Positions 8,401 through 15,485 of a stretch of DNA of 34,483 bases are shown here, one piece after another. The notes under the pieces were generated by a model. It worked only from the letters and a program-made list of their open reading frames with translations, was not told the DNA's origin and searched no databases. The stretch covers positions 1 to 34,483 of the forward strand of contig NZ_FXTM01000022.1 of NCBI RefSeq assembly GCF_900182585.1, in the 5' to 3' direction. Each line of letters opens with the position of its first letter. Position 1 is the first letter of the stretch. This DNA comes from Balnearium lithotrophicum. Its GTDB lineage: Bacteria > Aquificota > Aquificia > Desulfurobacteriales > Desulfurobacteriaceae. The translations under genes were made by a program, and so were the position numbers.

Positions 8401-9454
8401 TGTTGACTATATTGACGATGATGACGGAGATATGGTTCCAGAAATCAGCACAAACGAGGAGTACGAAGCCCTAAAAGCTGCCATTAAACAGGTTCTTGAT
8501 AAGGAAGATCCAGGACATCCTCATAATCCTGTAATCATGACGTTTATGGCACCATTTGGCATTGACCACGGAGTTCTACCTGCTGAGTATGCCCTTGGAG
8601 CTCAGAAGACTGGTCCTCTTTCCTGTAACGCTTGTCACAACTCAGATGAGAGTAAGAACAGGTTGAGTCCGGCGGTCTGGGAAGGGGATGAAAGTGCAGG
8701 AAGGAAGGTAACTCTCACGTTCCACGCCCTACCAGATGAGGCCGTCAGCGAGTCTAAGGCAACGGGAATGTGGATGTTACCGGAGGGAACTAAGTCTGAG
8801 AACGGTAGGTACGTGATTACTCAGGGAGCTCTCTGCAGAGTAACGTCCGTTGGAGTCGAAAGTAAGGAATTTTCTGCTTTCTACTTAGTTACTCCTGATG
8901 GTACTGTAACAGGACCTGTCTCAGATGAAGTAAAAATTTCTGTAGACAAAGGAGCAGTGGATGTTCCAACTTCTGTTAAAGTCGAAAAGGTTGAGAATGC
9001 AAACATTGAGGAATCTGCAGTTGAAGCTGCAAAATCGTACGGAATAGATACTCCCGTTCTTGCAACTGAAGTCTTGGATATTCATACGAAAACAAACAAA
9101 TTTAATTCACCTGTAACATTTACAATTAAGTACGACCCATCCAAGGTGGCAAACAAGGTATTAATTCTTGCAAGTGAGGACGGTAAAAACTGGACAAAAG
9201 TTACAGAATTTGGCGTTGACCCGAACAATCCTTACGTAACGTTTGCAAGGAGCCAGCTCAGCTACTTTGCAGTTGTAGGTGAAGCTCCTTCATCAATTCC
9301 TTCAGGAACAGCACAAACTACAACCGGAGGTGGTAGTGGAGGTGGTTGTTCAATTTCTCCTGCTGTAGAGCCAGTTTCTGGAGGAGTTAGCCTTCTAACG
9401 ATGCTTTCAGGTCTAATAGGGCTTCTCCTTGGAAGGAAAAAAAGGAAAAACTAA
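5474..9454 (+). CDS. Octahaem c-type cytochrome with in-frame UGA (probable selenoprotein)
   Basis: Read through the UGA at 5867-5869 as selenocysteine (residue 132), this is one frame of 1326 residues. A Sec signal peptide (MKRRRWKAALSTG..., cleavage near AQALG) leads to eight CXXCH haem sites: CGSCH ~69, CASCH ~179, CLLCH ~259, CAQCH ~587, CLSCH ~686, CSSCH ~732, CQVCH ~764, CNACH ~1050. A beta-rich domain follows (about 1130-1260), then a Gly-rich linker, GCSISP, a hydrophobic segment and RKKRKN, resembling a surface-sorting tail. The UGA context is GAW-U-PPSYRQLAAK, shared with the paralogue at 25099. A separate start at TTG 5888 is unlikely: it lies inside the hairpin, has no ribosome binding site and would yield a cytochrome without signal peptide. 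It is probably monocistronic, ending at a strong terminator. Extracellular electron transfer or reductase role is inferred; substrate unknown. Confidence 0.9.
5867..5899 (+). promoter_or_regulatory. Candidate bacterial SECIS element and Sec UGA codon (cytochrome 1)
   Basis: The UGA (5867-5869) is followed by a hairpin: CCGCC (5881-5885), loop AGUU (5886-5889), GGCGG (5890-5894). The apical loop begins 16 nt after the UGA and has a G in its first two bases, matching the general rules described for bacterial SECIS (spacing about 16-37 nt, short stem, early G). CUU (5874-5876) can pair with AAG (5897-5899) to extend the lower stem across a small internal loop. It recurs with one base changed, outside the upper stem, in the second cytochrome. 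Confidence 0.82.
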
Positions 9455-9681
9455 TCTTTAGGGGGCTTCTGCCCCCTATTTTCCTCATTTTTCTTTCTGT
9501 ACTTTACCTTCAAAAAGCTCATGGCGCTGACCAGCGCAACCAAGTAACCACCACTTCAGACGGGACAGTTCGGCTGTCCACAACCACAGGCTAAAAACGA
9601 CGAAATTCCAGCGCTACTTCCCAAAGTTAAAAGTCCGGCTGTTTTCAGTTTCTCCCACTTTTTCTTCACCCAACTCCTCAC
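9451..9681 (-). CDS. Small Cys-rich membrane ORF with in-frame UGA (candidate selenoprotein)
   Basis: This reading frame begins at GTG 9681 (GTGA overlap with the stop of the upstream 49-residue gene; GAGGAG lies close by). It starts MRSWVKKKWEKLKTAG and has a hydrophobic stretch, then FLACGCGQPNCPV, and reaches UGA at 9558-9556 (codon 42). If the UGA is selenocysteine the frame goes on as SGGYLVALVSAMSF, KVKYRKK and a polar tail to TAG at 9453-9451, 76 residues in all. The extension is a hydrophobic helix followed by basic residues, protein-like rather than random. The codons just after the UGA (GCG CTG GTC AGC GCC) are rich in G and C, unlike the neighbours, as expected where an RNA hairpin is being kept. 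I do not recognise the family. The alternative is a 41-residue product ending at the UGA. The tail overlaps the shared terminator, which weakens the case slightly. Confidence 0.5.
9459..9482. terminator. Rho-independent terminator after cytochrome 1 (possibly bidirectional)
   Basis: TAGGGGGC (9459-9466), loop TTCT, GCCCCCTA (9471-9478) and then TTTT form a perfect 8-bp GC-rich stem with a short U-tract, 4 bp after the cytochrome stop codon. The stem also lies at the end of the convergent leftward operon and overlaps the 3' end of the small Cys-rich ORF if that ORF reads through its UGA. On the minus strand the U-run (TTTTT) is about 8 nt further on. Confidence 0.85.
9524..9558 (-). promoter_or_regulatory. 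Candidate SECIS element and Sec UGA codon (small Cys-rich ORF)
   Basis: On the minus strand the UGA (9558-9556) is followed by a hairpin: GCGCU (9537-9533), loop GGUC (9532-9529), AGCGC (9528-9524). The loop starts 23 nt after the UGA and opens with GG; GGUC also forms the core of the E. coli fdhF SECIS loop (GGUCU). The hairpin is a perfect palindrome, inside a coding frame that stays open for 34 codons beyond the UGA. Its sequence differs from the cytochrome hairpins, so it would be an independent element. Confidence 0.5.
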
Positions 9682-9827
9682 TTTTCAGACAGAATTGCCA
9701 GAACATAAACAACAAATGCCAAAAAGAACAGAAGGAGAATCAGATACCAGGAAAATTTAAATATTCTTTTCTTCCAACAGTCTTCCCTTTTCTTCTCTCT
9801 GTAGTAGTCCCTATCGTAAATTCCCAT
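9678..9827 (-). CDS. Small single-span membrane protein, 49 residues
   Basis: The ATG at 9827 lies 1 nt after the cysS stop codon. The frame codes for MGIYDRDYYREKKREDC, a basic WKKRIF stretch, one transmembrane helix (WYLILLLFFLAFVVYVLAIL) and LSEK, stopping at 9678-9680. The charged N-terminus with the YDRDYYR pattern followed by a C-terminal anchor suggests a cytoplasmic-facing tail-anchored protein. I do not recognise a function. Tight spacing to cysS and a 4-nt GTGA overlap with the next small ORF show that it is translated as part of the leftward operon. The length, clean TM helix and operon fit make it a likely real gene. Confidence 0.7.
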   Translation of the reverse strand: MGIYDRDYYREKKREDCWKKRIFKFSWYLILLLFFLAFVVYVLAILSEK

Positions 9828-9828
9828 T

Positions 9829-11244
9829 CTAACCTCTCTTATAGACTGTTCCCGTAGGTAGGTCCTCCAAAGTTATCCCCAACTCCTTCAGTCTGTCCCT
9901 TATTAAGTCCGCAAGTTGGAACTCCTTTTTCTTTCGGAGCTCTCCCCGAACCTCTACGAGGAGCTCTATGAGTTTATCCTCTATTCCCCCTTCCATTTCT
10001 CTCTCCTCCTTAAAGCCCAAAATGTTCAAACACTCCTTAACAAAATCAACAGCCTCTAAGTAGGAAAATTTCTCCTCCTTACTTATCTTTCCCTCTTTTA
10101 GAGCTCTATCCTTAACTAAGTTTCCTTCCTTTACAACTTCAAATAGAACACTGAGAGCCTTAGCAGTGTTGAAGTCGTCGTCCATTGCAGACTCAAAATC
10201 CTTCCTGTACGTTGAAACTGAAATAGGCTCTTTTCCATAATCAGTTTCAGCTAAACTTTCAATTATTGAAGCAGATTTAATAAAGTTCTGAATTCTCTCA
10301 AGAGCCCTCTCTGACTCCTTTAATCTGTCCTTTGAGAAGTCTATCGGACTTCTGTAGTGAACTGATAGGAGGAAGAACCTTAAAACGTTTGGGGAAAATT
10401 CCTTTAGAATCTCCTTTATCGTAAAGAAGTTCCCTAAGGATTTACTCATCTTCTCTTTGTTTACCATTACAAATCCATTGTGAATCCAGTACCTTGCAAA
10501 GGGCTTTCCTGTATAGGCCTCAGATTGAGCAATTTCGTTTTCATGGTGGGGGAAAATCAGGTCTAAACCCCCTCCGTGAATGTCCATGGTTTCACCCAAG
10601 TACTTCATAGACATAACTGAGCACTCAATGTGCCATCCCGGCCTACCAACTCCCCAAGGTGATTCCCATCCGGGTTCTCCTTCCTTGCTCTTCTTCCAGA
10701 GGGCAAAGTCTAAAGGGTCTTTCTTCTTCTCCCCTGGTTCTATCCTTGCTCCGGCTAAGAGCTCATCCAAGTTCCTCTTTGAGAGCTTTCCATACTCAGG
10801 AAATTTCCTAACAGAAAAGTAAACGTCTCCATCCGCTTCATAGGCAAATCCCTTGTTTATCAGTCCGTCTATCATTTCAATAATTTCCCTTATGTGCTCT
10901 GTGACTCTCGGCTTAAAGGTTGGCTCCTTTACGTTTAAGGTTTCCATGTCCTCTTCGTACGACTTGATGTACTTATCTGCAACCTTAAACCATGGAATTC
11001 CTTCCTCATTTGCCCTCTTTATTATCTTGTCATCTACGTCTGTGTAGTTCCTAACAAAAATTACCCTGTAACCCCTGTACTCAAACCACCTTCTTATAAC
11101 ATCAAAAACAATTGCACTTCTTGCATGTCCAATGTGGGCATGGTCGTAAACTGTGGGACCACAGACGTAGATTTTTACAACTCTATCTTCAAGGGGTTTA
11201 AATTCTTCCTTTTCGTCCGTCATCGTGTTTGTAACGTAAATCAT
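9829..11244 (-). CDS. cysS: Cysteinyl-tRNA synthetase
   Basis: At 471 residues this is a standard bacterial CysRS, which charges tRNA-Cys. The class I signature appears as CGPTVYDHAHIGHARS near residue 28, where the first Cys is a zinc ligand. Further on are GRPGWHIECSVMS and FPHHENEIAQSEA with the remaining zinc ligands, and KMSKSLGNF with the KMSKS loop. A C-terminal helical anticodon-binding part follows. The start ATG overlaps the hemW stop as TAATG. CysRS lies directly upstream of two tiny membrane ORFs, one very Cys-rich, but a functional link is only a guess. Confidence 0.96.
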   Translation of the reverse strand: MIYVTNTMTDEKEEFKPLEDRVVKIYVCGPTVYDHAHIGHARSAIVFDVIRRWFEYRGYRVIFVRNYTDVDDKIIKRANEEGIPWFKVADKYIKSYEEDMETLNVKEPTFKPRVTEHIREIIEMIDGLINKGFAYEADGDVYFSVRKFPEYGKLSKRNLDELLAGARIEPGEKKKDPLDFALWKKSKEGEPGWESPWGVGRPGWHIECSVMSMKYLGETMDIHGGGLDLIFPHHENEIAQSEAYTGKPFARYWIHNGFVMVNKEKMSKSLGNFFTIKEILKEFSPNVLRFFLLSVHYRSPIDFSKDRLKESERALERIQNFIKSASIIESLAETDYGKEPISVSTYRKDFESAMDDDFNTAKALSVLFEVVKEGNLVKDRALKEGKISKEEKFSYLEAVDFVKECLNILGFKEEREMEGGIEDKLIELLVEVRGELRKKKEFQLADLIRDRLKELGITLEDLPTGTVYKRG

Positions 11245-12374
11245 TAGACCTCCCAGAGTTCCTTAATTAAGAGGGATATAACTGCATTTGATGTAAAGTA
11301 TGCCCTTTTGTCAAGTTTTAATTTAGGAAATTCATAGATTAGGTAGCCTTCATCGATTAAACCTTTTAGAACCTCTGAACTCTTTAGAGCTCTATCCATT
11401 TCCTCTTCAATCCCTATCTCTTTAACGTCTACTCCTTCGGTTAATCTGAGCCCCATAATGAGCTTAATCTCCTTTAAACCCCTTCCTCTAAACTCTTCTC
11501 TCTCCTCGATAGGTAGAGTCTCCTCATTTATTTTACTTATGTACTCTCCAATGTCGCTAATATTCTTTGTGTAAACTCCATCCTCAAAGGAAGCAGCCGA
11601 AGGGCCAAGACCTACGTAGTTTTCCAATCTCCAGTAACTTAAATTGTGTTTCGATTCAAAGCCGGGAACCGAAAAGTTTGAAATTTCGTACTGTTTGAAT
11701 CCCCTGCTTTCAAGCAGTTCAACTGCCTCATAGTACATCTTTGATACCTTTTCCTCCTCAGGCAGCGAAAATTTCCCTGCATTAAGGAGCTCCTCAAAGG
11801 GAGTTCCCTCATAAATAGTTAGGGCGTAGAGGGAGACGTGTTTTACTGGAAACTTAAGTAGAAATTCCAAATCCTCTAAAAACTCCTCAATACTCTGTCC
11901 CGGAATACCGTAGATAATGTCGGCTGATACGTTGGAGAAGAGAGATAGCGTCTCCTCAAGAGCTCTTACGTTATCCTCTCTGTTCTGTCCTCTTCCTAAA
12001 AATTTTAGAAATTTATCGGAGAAACTTTGAACTCCAAGGCTAATTCTGTTTACTCCTACTGAATTGAGTGAGGAGAGGAAATCCCTTTTTGCATCCTCAG
12101 GGTTAACCTCAACTGTAACTTCTGAAAATTGACTCAACTTCGAAAGTAGGGTTTCAAAAAATGAAGCCTCCATGAGCGATGGAGTGCCGCCTCCAAAGTA
12201 AACTGTTGGAAACTGGGAAAACTCTGGAGCTCTGATTGAAAGCTCCTTAAAAATGGCCTTCTTGTAGTCATCCTTCAATTCGAAAAAGTTCCCAGAGTAG
12301 AAATCGCAGTAGGGACACTTTTTTCTACAGAAGGGAACGTGAACGTAAAGGGAATTAACCAAGTTCCTTCTCAA
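11244..12374 (-). CDS. hemW: HemW-like radical SAM haem chaperone
   Basis: This 376-residue protein has the HemN/HemW radical SAM fold. The iron-sulfur motif is CRKKCPYCDFYSG near residue 16, followed by TVYFGGGTPSLM, VTVEVNPED, RISLGVQSF and DIIYGIPGQ. These are the classic steps of the family, with a HemW-like C-terminal domain (HNLSYWRLENYVGLGPSAASF). Family members of this length that lack the N-terminal HemN extension act as haem chaperones rather than coproporphyrinogen dehydrogenases; the exact role is inferred. Start choice is uncertain: TTG 12374 overlaps the TPR gene by 20 nt, and TTG 12362 is a possible shorter start. A haem chaperone fits an organism making two octahaem cytochromes. 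Confidence 0.87.
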   Translation of the reverse strand: MRRNLVNSLYVHVPFCRKKCPYCDFYSGNFFELKDDYKKAIFKELSIRAPEFSQFPTVYFGGGTPSLMEASFFETLLSKLSQFSEVTVEVNPEDAKRDFLSSLNSVGVNRISLGVQSFSDKFLKFLGRGQNREDNVRALEETLSLFSNVSADIIYGIPGQSIEEFLEDLEFLLKFPVKHVSLYALTIYEGTPFEELLNAGKFSLPEEEKVSKMYYEAVELLESRGFKQYEISNFSVPGFESKHNLSYWRLENYVGLGPSAASFEDGVYTKNISDIGEYISKINEETLPIEEREEFRGRGLKEIKLIMGLRLTEGVDVKEIGIEEEMDRALKSSEVLKGLIDEGYLIYEFPKLKLDKRAYFTSNAVISLLIKELWEV

Positions 12375-13845
12375 TTTTCTTTATTTTTTCCTCTAAATCA
12401 GGGTCCTTTAGAACTTCCTGAGCTGATTTGTACCAGTGGAGAGCTCTCTCCTTATCTCCCATATTCCTGTATATTTCACCTATCTCAACCTCAATTTGTG
12501 CCTTTTCCTCTGGAGATAGATTCTCCTTTAAAACATCGAAGAGCAAGGAGAGCGCTTCCCTATCTCTACCCTGTTTTTTTAGAGATTCCGCAGTTAAAAT
12601 GGCAGCCCTTACCCTTTCTTCAGTTTTCAAAGCTTGCCTGGCAAACTTTTCTGCCTCTTTGTAGTCTCCTATGCCTAAAAAAGCCTCTGCCATCGATACA
12701 AGTCTTTTTCCATCTGTATTCTTCTGAAGGAGCTCTATTCCTGCTTTTATATCCTCGGAAGACTCCCTCTCCTTCGTTAAGGACTCCAAAGATTCCAGTG
12801 TAGAGCTATTAATGTCTAAAACCTCATCGAAAACTTTAAGAATTTCCTCCGGTTCAGGAATTTCCTCCGGCTTCTCTGTTTTGAAGGACAGAATCCTAAC
12901 TCTTCCCTTCCTAGACATGTAAGATTCCAGTTTATCGTAGAGCTCCTTATTAATCAGTCCTACTTTTTCAAGGTACTCTTCAGCGTTTTCCTCTTCTCCA
13001 AGTTCGTGCTCTATCATGGCTAAATAGACGTACTTTAAGAGAGGGTCTTTAAGACCATTGATAACTTGTTTTAAAAGACTTAGATTGTTATTCTCTTTGA
13101 ATTGAGAAACAGCGAACTCAATGAAATCGAAATCCTTTTCGTGTTTTCTAATAAGTGAGGAAAGAACCTTTATTATTTCTGGTCTTTCTTCCTTTATATG
13201 TGAAATTACTTCAATTATTTGTTTATCAATAACATCATTTGCTTTTAATTCCCTTGCTTTTAAAAATACTTTTAAGGCAGACCGAGGTCGTTTTAAATTC
13301 ATGTAGAGATTACCGGCAAGGATGTAGTTAATAAATGCTTCTTCTTTATAACCAGCTTTGGCCAAAGCATCTGCATAACGCTCGTAGAAAATAGGATGGA
13401 AATATTTTTCAACGAATCTGTCTAAGAGTTCTTTTATGGGAGTAGGGTCTTTACCAGCTTCAACAAACTTTTTAAACGAATTTAATAAAACCTCAAAAGC
13501 TTCATACAGAAGTTCCTTTCTTATGTAAGTTTCTGAGAGTAATTTTATAGCTTCCAAGTTAAAAGGGTCCAGTTTTAGAGCTCTATTTAAGAGAGTAATT
13601 GCTACATCATAGTATTCTTCGTTAATCTTTCTTTTAGCGAACGAGATAATTTCGCTGACAGCCTCTTTTTTTCTATCAAATTTAACTAATGCATCTATAT
13701 AGGGGGTGAATATTGATAAAGAATCTGGGTGTTTTCTTAGTAAAATTCTCCCTAAATTTATTATTTTTGTATAATCACGTTTCTTAACAGCTTCTTCAAA
13801 CTGCTCCTCTTCTGTCTTTTTTCGAAAGAAATCAAAGAAGGCCAT
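12355..13845 (-). CDS. TPR-repeat protein
   Basis: The 496-residue protein is almost all alpha-helical with repeated tetratricopeptide-like pairs, for example ALKLDPFNLEAIKLLSETYI, AEAFLGIGDYKEAEKFARQAL and IGEIYRNMGDKERALHWYKS. It starts MAFFDFFRKKTEEEQFEEA and has no signal peptide or clear membrane segment, so it is likely cytoplasmic. The partner is unknown. The ATG at 13845 is preceded by the ribosome binding site AGGAGG. It is the first gene of the leftward operon leading to hemW, cysS and two small ORFs, and is divergent from the gene at 13904. Confidence 0.85.
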   Translation of the reverse strand: MAFFDFFRKKTEEEQFEEAVKKRDYTKIINLGRILLRKHPDSLSIFTPYIDALVKFDRKKEAVSEIISFAKRKINEEYYDVAITLLNRALKLDPFNLEAIKLLSETYIRKELLYEAFEVLLNSFKKFVEAGKDPTPIKELLDRFVEKYFHPIFYERYADALAKAGYKEEAFINYILAGNLYMNLKRPRSALKVFLKARELKANDVIDKQIIEVISHIKEERPEIIKVLSSLIRKHEKDFDFIEFAVSQFKENNNLSLLKQVINGLKDPLLKYVYLAMIEHELGEEENAEEYLEKVGLINKELYDKLESYMSRKGRVRILSFKTEKPEEIPEPEEILKVFDEVLDINSSTLESLESLTKERESSEDIKAGIELLQKNTDGKRLVSMAEAFLGIGDYKEAEKFARQALKTEERVRAAILTAESLKKQGRDREALSLLFDVLKENLSPEEKAQIEVEIGEIYRNMGDKERALHWYKSAQEVLKDPDLEEKIKKIEKELG

Positions 13846-13903
13846 TAATCCTCCTGCTGAGGAATGTTAGAATATTATATATAAAAATTCCTTGGAAGTG
13901 ATA

Positions 13904-14782
13904 ATGAAAGGAAAGCTTGAGCTTCATCCAAAAAGAGCAAGAAAAGTAGGGAGCACTCTCTTAGAAGAAGTAAAAAAAGGGGGAATTTTCGGACACAGGG
14001 AACTTCCAGATGATATGGTTAAATCCATTGCTGATGAAGTAGATACTGAAACGTTACTTTTAATAGTGACACTAACAACATCGTTAGACTACATGAGAAA
14101 CGCAAACGAGCTGTGGGAGAACTCCCTCAAGACCCTCAAAGACGATGAAACAAAGTGGCTGTTTGACCCTCACAAAGTAGCAGAAAAGGGGGACGATGAG
14201 CTCCTCAAAGCCCTGTCAAAACACGGTTTAGCAAAAAAGAAGAAGAGGGACCTTCTCATCTGGAAAACAATTTCAAAAACCCTTTCTGAAAAGTACAGCG
14301 GAAGCGTTAAAAAGCTCTTTGAGGAGTATGAGTTTAAAGTTGATAGGATGTTTACAGACTTCCTAAAGAACAGAAAGGGAGAGTTTCCCTCCTTATCGGG
14401 GACAAAACTCTTTCCCCACTGGATTCGGAGCTTAAAGGAGAAAGTTGTCCTTCCATTTAAGGGCGTAGAGAACCTCCCAATTCCTGTAGATGTTCATGTG
14501 GCAAGGGCTACATTTACAACGGGATGTATAACTGGAAAGTACAAATCTAAAGGAGTTAATGAAACGATAAAAAAGAAGGTTATTGAGGTTTGGAGGAAAG
14601 GATTAGAGGGAACGGAAATTCTCCCCGTTGATATGTTCCGCCCCTTGTGGCTTCTCTCCAAGTATGGATGTCACTACAGGCAGGACGGCAAAAGGCCAAA
14701 ACTGAAGGAGTGTCCGGTAAAAAACTACTGTGTAAGCGGAAAAGTAATTGTGACCTCGAATAGAGTGGAGATAGAGACTTGA
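13904..14782 (+). CDS. Possible HhH-type, iron-sulfur DNA glycosylase-like protein
   Basis: This 292-residue protein is alpha-helical and starts MKGKLELHPKRARKVGSTLL. Two parts recall helix-hairpin-helix base-excision glycosylases: VDVHVARATFTTGC near residue 210, which resembles the conserved Asp-x-His-Val-x-Arg of that superfamily, and a C-terminal Cys cluster YGCHY...ECPVKNYC, like the iron-sulfur loop at the end of Nth/MutY proteins. Only three Cys are obvious in that loop, and Cys in TTGC could be a fourth. I cannot name the family with certainty. The ATG at 13904 is preferred over TTG 13892 because GGAAGTG sits just upstream of it. The next gene overlaps its stop codon. Confidence 0.45.
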   Translation: MKGKLELHPKRARKVGSTLLEEVKKGGIFGHRELPDDMVKSIADEVDTETLLLIVTLTTSLDYMRNANELWENSLKTLKDDETKWLFDPHKVAEKGDDELLKALSKHGLAKKKKRDLLIWKTISKTLSEKYSGSVKKLFEEYEFKVDRMFTDFLKNRKGEFPSLSGTKLFPHWIRSLKEKVVLPFKGVENLPIPVDVHVARATFTTGCITGKYKSKGVNETIKKKVIEVWRKGLEGTEILPVDMFRPLWLLSKYGCHYRQDGKRPKLKECPVKNYCVSGKVIVTSNRVEIET

Positions 14783-15267
14783 GGAGGTTTGGATTTACGC
14801 TTTTGGAGCTCCTTATAGTTTTAGTAATTCTATCGGTAGTACTGTCGGTGTCCTTTCCCAAGATTGTTCAAATCAACTTATCTTCAGAGGAATCCACTAT
14901 TAATAGAATAAAATCTCTGTTTTCTAACAGTTTTTCCCTATCAAATCCTGTTGAGGTGTGTTTAAACTTTAAGAAAAATGTTCTTAGTGTAGGGGGAGAG
15001 GAAGTTAAACTACCGTTTACAGCCGAGACTGTAGTTTTCCCCGGAAAGCTAATTTCCTCAGAAAGGGTCAGTAAATTCTGCTTTCAGGTCAAAAATTTAA
15101 ACTATGGAGCAATAATTGGAAAAAAGGAAAATGAATACGGTGCCATTTTTTTTACACTACCTTTAGGGGAAATTAAAATATACCATTTGAACAGTTCTGA
15201 GGAGGAGACTTTAAAGGATAAAATTGAAAAGGGAAGAATAGTGCAATGGTTCAATTATTACTTATAA
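14779..15267 (+). CDS. Type II secretion / type IV pilus pseudopilin (GspH/FimT-like)
   Basis: The N-terminus MRRFGFTLLELLIVLVILSV is a textbook prepilin signal. There is a short basic leader, cleavage and N-methylation between Gly and Phe, Glu at position +5, and a hydrophobic helix used both for membrane insertion and pilus packing. The remaining 130 residues are beta-rich, with two Cys (VCLNFKK and FCFQVKN) that could form a disulfide. The 162-residue length suits a minor pseudopilin. The start TTG 14779 overlaps the upstream TGA; GGAG lies 8 nt before. PilT is encoded 6 kb away, so a pilus or related machine is present. Which minor pilin this is cannot be told. Confidence 0.78.
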   Translation: MRRFGFTLLELLIVLVILSVVLSVSFPKIVQINLSSEESTINRIKSLFSNSFSLSNPVEVCLNFKKNVLSVGGEEVKLPFTAETVVFPGKLISSERVSKFCFQVKNLNYGAIIGKKENEYGAIFFTLPLGEIKIYHLNSSEEETLKDKIEKGRIVQWFNYYL

Positions 15268-15482
15268 TTAACTTCATCCTTATAGTGCTTCTATTCTTTC
15301 TGCTAATAGGAGAATTTATGTTTATTAAAAACCTCAAAGAGAGGATTGATGAAATAGAGAGTAATCTAATAAAGGTTGATTCAAAGGCATCAAACAGTGA
15401 ATTTGAAATGGATAAAATAAGAGAACAACTTTCATTCCTTAAAAACCAGGTTAAAACAATTCTATCCTACATCAGGAGGTAA
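15246..15482 (+). CDS. Small protein with N-terminal TM helix and coiled coil
   Basis: This 78-residue protein has one hydrophobic helix (LLLIINFILIVLLFFLLIGE) followed by a heptad-like charged region (LKERIDEIESNLIKVDSK to FLKNQVKTIL), giving a membrane-anchored coiled coil. The general build resembles FtsB/FtsL-type or pilus-assembly helper proteins, but no specific motif supports a name. It overlaps the pseudopilin by 22 nt and ends 3 nt before argF, so it belongs to the same transcript. A job with the pseudopilin is an inference from position. Confidence 0.65.
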   Translation: MVQLLLIINFILIVLLFFLLIGEFMFIKNLKERIDEIESNLIKVDSKASNSEFEMDKIREQLSFLKNQVKTILSYIRR

Positions 15483-15485
15483 TTA

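Noticed and set aside
5474-9454. Cytochrome 1 (and 2) as pseudogenes split by a nonsense mutation, or as two separate genes
   Set aside because: The same UGA at the same aligned site in two diverged paralogues, in-phase continuation, strong conservation of the downstream peptide and the hairpin argue against decay. The downstream halves lack a signal peptide and ribosome binding site.
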